In this document: piece after piece, positions 61,735 through 64,000 of the stretch
Position numbering within the stretch: the stretch's first letter is position 1
Layout of the letters: each line of letters starts with the position of its first letter
Made by a program: the position numbers and the translations under genes
Notes under the pieces: generated by a model
The model's input: only the letters and a program-made list of their open reading frames with translations
Told to the model about the DNA's origin: nothing
Databases searched by the model: none
Assembly (NCBI GenBank): GCA_963662175.1
Contig: OY759218.1
Location: forward strand, 10,904,001 to 10,968,000
Length of the DNA: 64,000 nt
Direction of reading: 5' to 3'
Source of the DNA: Aradus depressus
Lineage: Eukaryota > Arthropoda > Insecta > Hemiptera > Aradidae

Positions 61735-62690
61735 GACTTAACAAATACTAAATTGAAGTTCAACTAGGTCGTTTACAATCCAAACTGTAGGTAGGTATCC
61801 TTTTTCAGCCCCTACGGGGTTTTCCTATCCTTTCTGTACAGTTAATATTTGAAATATGTAAAAACATAAAAAATGACATTTTGTCCCAAATTGGGATCTT
61901 AAAAATAAAAAATTTGAAACAGTATGTGTTGATTAAATGCATATATGAAGTGAATTAAAGATAGCAATTGTTAATATATGAATAAAAATAAAATAAAAAG
62001 TTTTATAAAATAAAATATACAGTTTTTTGAGAGAGTAAGTACGTATACACAGAGACTGGAGGATTATATTATTGGCGATAAAGGGGGTGAGTATTTGAGA
62101 TTGGTCTCATCGTTCATACAATTTCCTTTTTGTAGCGCTCTGTTTATTTCTAGTTGTTCCAGTGAGTTGAGTAATGTACCTTTGTCACAAAAAAGTAGGT
62201 ATTGTATGCCTGTATTTATATCGAAATGGTGTTTGTTTTCGTTGATGTGTTGTGCGAAAGTTGATTTTACTGATTTATATGATGTGTCGGTGTTTAGCCC
62301 TATTTCTGATACGTGTTCTTTCACCCTATTCTTAAATTGTCTCCCGGTTTGATAAACAAAATTACAAGAACTACATTTTAATTGGTAAACCCCGCTTTTT
62401 TCTTCTGTTTTTATCTTGTCCTTAGAGTTGTTGAGATGTTTGTGTATAGTATTATTAGTTCTGAAACCTACCCAAAAGTCCTCTTTTTAAGTATATTTCC
62501 TATCTGTTCTGAAATTTTTCCAAAATACGGTAATCTCACCCATTTTTTAGTCCCTGTATTATTTGTTGTGTCTAATTTTGAAATGTCTTTTAAATGTATT
62601 CTGTTTATGACTTTACGTCTTATCTTATAAATAATGTGACTATTGTATCCGTTTTCTTTTGGTATATTATTAATGAACTTGAATGAAATA
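61735..62690 (-). pseudogene. Penelope-like element, GIY-YIG region (minus)
   Basis: A close copy of the PLE at 33.7 kb: same linker FRTNNTI, same GVYQLKC..VY-QTGRQF, same MKEHVSEIGLNTDTSYKSVK start of the long frame (62,324-62,064), same frameshift before the linker, and the same two-codon gap in the YIG motif. The 3' UTR extends to 61,735, where the sequence enters gtcgCTGAAGTTGGTAG, the truncated start of a hammerhead-bearing terminal repeat. Confidence 0.87.
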
Positions 62691-62695
62691 AAACT

Positions 62696-62784
62696 CGTTT
62701 ATTTGTGGTATTGTCTAATTTCACAGAATATATATACATGGGAGTACTTTCGGTATTTCTACCATCCTCAGCCAAAAGTATAAG
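62696..62784 (-). repeat. PLE upstream terminal repeat
   Basis: cataaccg-side MITE, then (minus strand) tatacttttggctgaggatg to agtactcccatgtatatata, then gtgaaattagacaat and aacgagttttatttcattca, leading into the PLE coding remnant in the same orientation. Confidence 0.75.
62739..62774 (-). ncRNA. Hammerhead-ribozyme-like motif beside PLE coding DNA
   Basis: Identical in core, helix II (GGTA-GAAA-TACC), helix III (GTAC) and helix I (tgg/cca) to the motifs of fold-back unit 3. Its position directly upstream of a PLE coding remnant ties the fold-back units to PLEs. Confidence 0.68.
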
Positions 62785-62993
62785 GGCTCTTTTCGGTTAT
62801 GTGTCAGGGATTCTAAAAAAATTTCCATTTGAACTATATGTTTCTCTATATGAGGAGAATCTGGACTGTTTGAGTAAAAGGAACGACGGGAGGGTCAACA
62901 TTTTATTTCTTCGGTTACATCAAGTGGATTTACCAAGAGTAAGTGGTTTCGGTAGAAAATTTTTCAGAATCCCTGACATAACCGAAAAGATCC
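62785..62993. mobile_element. hAT-type MITE, second copy (209 bp)
   Basis: Same element as 46,745-46,955 in opposite orientation. Ends ggctcttttcggttatgtg and cataaccgaaaagatcc. The plus-strand frame (GRVNILFLRLHQVDLPRVSG at its centre) is open from end to end. It interrupts the terminal repeat, whose sequence resumes with agagataagac. Target duplication not clean here. Confidence 0.78.
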
Positions 62994-63358
62994 AAAGAGA
63001 TAAGACAAACTAAAATATTACAGAATGTCAGCCTCTTAGTGGAACCCCTCACCATCACTCCTGGTGTTCCCCATGACGTCAGACATTCTTATCTATGCTA
63101 AACTGTCAAACTGTGAGATATTTTATGAAAAGAAGGTCACAATTTTTCAAATTTATGAACCCCTTCTAAGATCTACATAGGTAATATTGTAGACTATATA
63201 ATGTTTCCTATGCATTAACAATTAACAGGCGAATAATATAACATAGCAAAAAATCAAAATAATTGGTTCTAATTACAAACTAATTAAAATTAATATACTG
63301 TTAATTATATGTATCTATTGGTAAGAGGTAAATGCTATGTATATTTAAATGTGCACAT
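62994..63358. other. No genes recognised
   Basis: Ordinary AT-rich sequence. 63,030-63,090 (cccctcaccatcactcctgg) is locally GC-richer. Confidence 0.4.
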
Positions 63359-63464
63359 CGACTGGAGGGTTATATTATTGGTTACAGTAAGGGGGAATAT
63401 TTTAGATTGTGTTAATGGAAATCGAGGTTCTGTCGTGTGAAAGAAAATGCAAAATTTGGCCAAC

Positions 63465-63513
63465 GTTTCGAAAACTATTTATTTTCTTCTTCAGGGCCTA
63501 CAGAATATAAACA
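63465..63513 (-). ncRNA. Hammerhead-ribozyme-like motif, unit 6 left arm
   Basis: Mirror of 63,609-63,658. Confidence 0.58.
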
Positions 63514-63608
63514 AACAAATTAGACATTATGGACAATGATACAGACAGAGACTTCATAATAATTTGAAAAAGAGATGGTCCATAATGTCTAATTTGTTTG
63601 TTTATATT

Positions 63609-63658
63609 CTGTAGGCCCTGAAGAAGAAAATAAATAGTTTTCGAAACGTTGGCCAAAT
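63609..63658 (+). ncRNA. Hammerhead-ribozyme-like motif, unit 6 right arm
   Basis: GGCC / CTGAAGA / extra A / helix II GAAAA-TTTTC with a 7-base loop / GAAA / CG / TT / GGCC. Helix I is a 4-bp GGCC/GGCC pairing. The cleavage-site base would be U, as in units 2 and 5. Confidence 0.58.
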
Positions 63659-64000
63659 TTTGCATTTTCTTTCACACGACAGAACCTCGATTTCCATTAA
63701 CATTGAAAAGATACTGTCGACTCTATAAATCATTTTAGATTGGTTTGGTCGTTCATACAATTTCTTTTAAAGTTCTGTTTATTTCTCATTGTTCTAATGA
63801 GTTGAGTAATGGGCTTTTTTCACAGAAATGAAGGTATTTTATGCCTGTGTTTGAATCAAATGTATGTTTGTGTTGGTTGATGTGTTGTGCAAATGTTGAT
63901 TTTGTTATGTTGTGTCTAAGTTAGTATCTATTTCTGATACGTACGTACATATGTTCTTTGAGTCTATGTTTGAATTGTCTCCCAGTTTGTCCTGTATAGA

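Larger units (their letters stand above)
63410..63731. mobile_element. Fold-back hammerhead unit 6 (322 bp)
   Basis: Arms of about 122 bp (63,412-63,533 and 63,579-63,701) around a 45-bp spacer, then the tail attgaaaagatactgtcgac, then tctataaatc. It is flanked by perfect 11-bp duplications ATTTTAGATTG at 63,399-63,409 and 63,732-63,742. The empty site is visible in the PLE copy at 62.09 kb (gtatttgagattggtctcat). Confidence 0.88.
63359..64000 (-). pseudogene. Penelope-like element, third copy (minus), runs off the window
   Basis: 63,732-64,000 parallels 62,090-62,360 (catacaatttcYtttt, then gttgatgtgttgtgcaaa, then gaattgtctcccagtttg). At the window edge the minus strand reads LYTGQTGRQFKHRLKEH, so this copy still has a Tyr-x-Gly-Gln motif and lacks the two-codon loss of the other two. 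It is split by fold-back unit 6; the left part (63,362-63,409) continues the UTR-side sequence. Confidence 0.78.

Noticed and set aside
62705..63013. A 102-codon gene
   Set aside because: The frame runs from a PLE terminal repeat into a MITE; it is a chance fusion. Only the MITE part is of interest.

Overview
The window looks like AT-rich arthropod (probably insect) nuclear DNA made almost entirely of transposable elements and simple repeats. I recognise no host gene, no rRNA gene and no convincing functional tRNA gene. The arthropod call rests on the mix of element families: mariner/Tc1, Tigger/pogo, hAT, Jockey-like and other LINEs, tRNA-derived SINEs, a Gypsy-type LTR element and Penelope-like elements (PLEs). 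The species cannot be named from the sequence.

Layout. 1-9.3 kb: dispersed repeats, a SINE, a Jockey-like LINE tail, a small MITE nested in a degenerate inverted ribozyme-type repeat, and a 105-bp tandem repeat. 9.3-16.7 kb: an LTR retrotransposon whose two 1,333-bp LTRs look identical. It carries gag and a second open frame (G-patch plus integrase-tail-like segment) but no protease or reverse transcriptase. 16.7-27 kb: a broken Tc1 transposase, three minisatellites (45, 83 and 42 bp units), a second Jockey tail and SINE pieces. 27-36 kb: AT-rich DNA with LINE remnants, a 0.5-kb palindrome, a deleted mariner and a PLE carrying the end of its GIY-YIG domain. 36-47 kb: deleted Tigger copies, SINEs, a LINE split by a 2.07-kb transposon with about 600-bp inverted repeats, and nested MITEs. 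47-56 kb: a dispersed repeat family, SINEs, a deleted hAT transposon and an RNase H-bearing LINE tail. 56-61 kb: LINE remnants and three long inverted-repeat DNA elements. 61-64 kb: two more PLE remnants on the minus strand.

The most interesting system is a set of short palindromic mobile units at 32.5, 39.0, 41.35, 48.6, 50.9 and 63.4 kb. Each is an inverted pair of the same body plus a one-sided tail. Each is flanked by an 11-bp target-site duplication: five are exact and one has a single mismatch. Each arm holds a hammerhead-ribozyme-like motif (CTGANGA, helix II, GAAA, a tiny self-complementary helix III, then a short helix I). One motif type also sits directly upstream of the PLE coding remnant at 62.7 kb, so these are probably non-autonomous inverted terminal-repeat (pLTR) units copied by a PLE. 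Hammerheads in PLEs are known; the stand-alone inverted-dimer units with constant 11-bp duplications deserve a closer look.

A second theme is deletion. The mariner, Tigger, hAT, DUF4817-type and 58-kb transposons have all kept their two ends, or their N- and C-terminal coding edges, and lost the catalytic middle. Nothing here looks autonomous, so mobility would need enzymes supplied from elsewhere.
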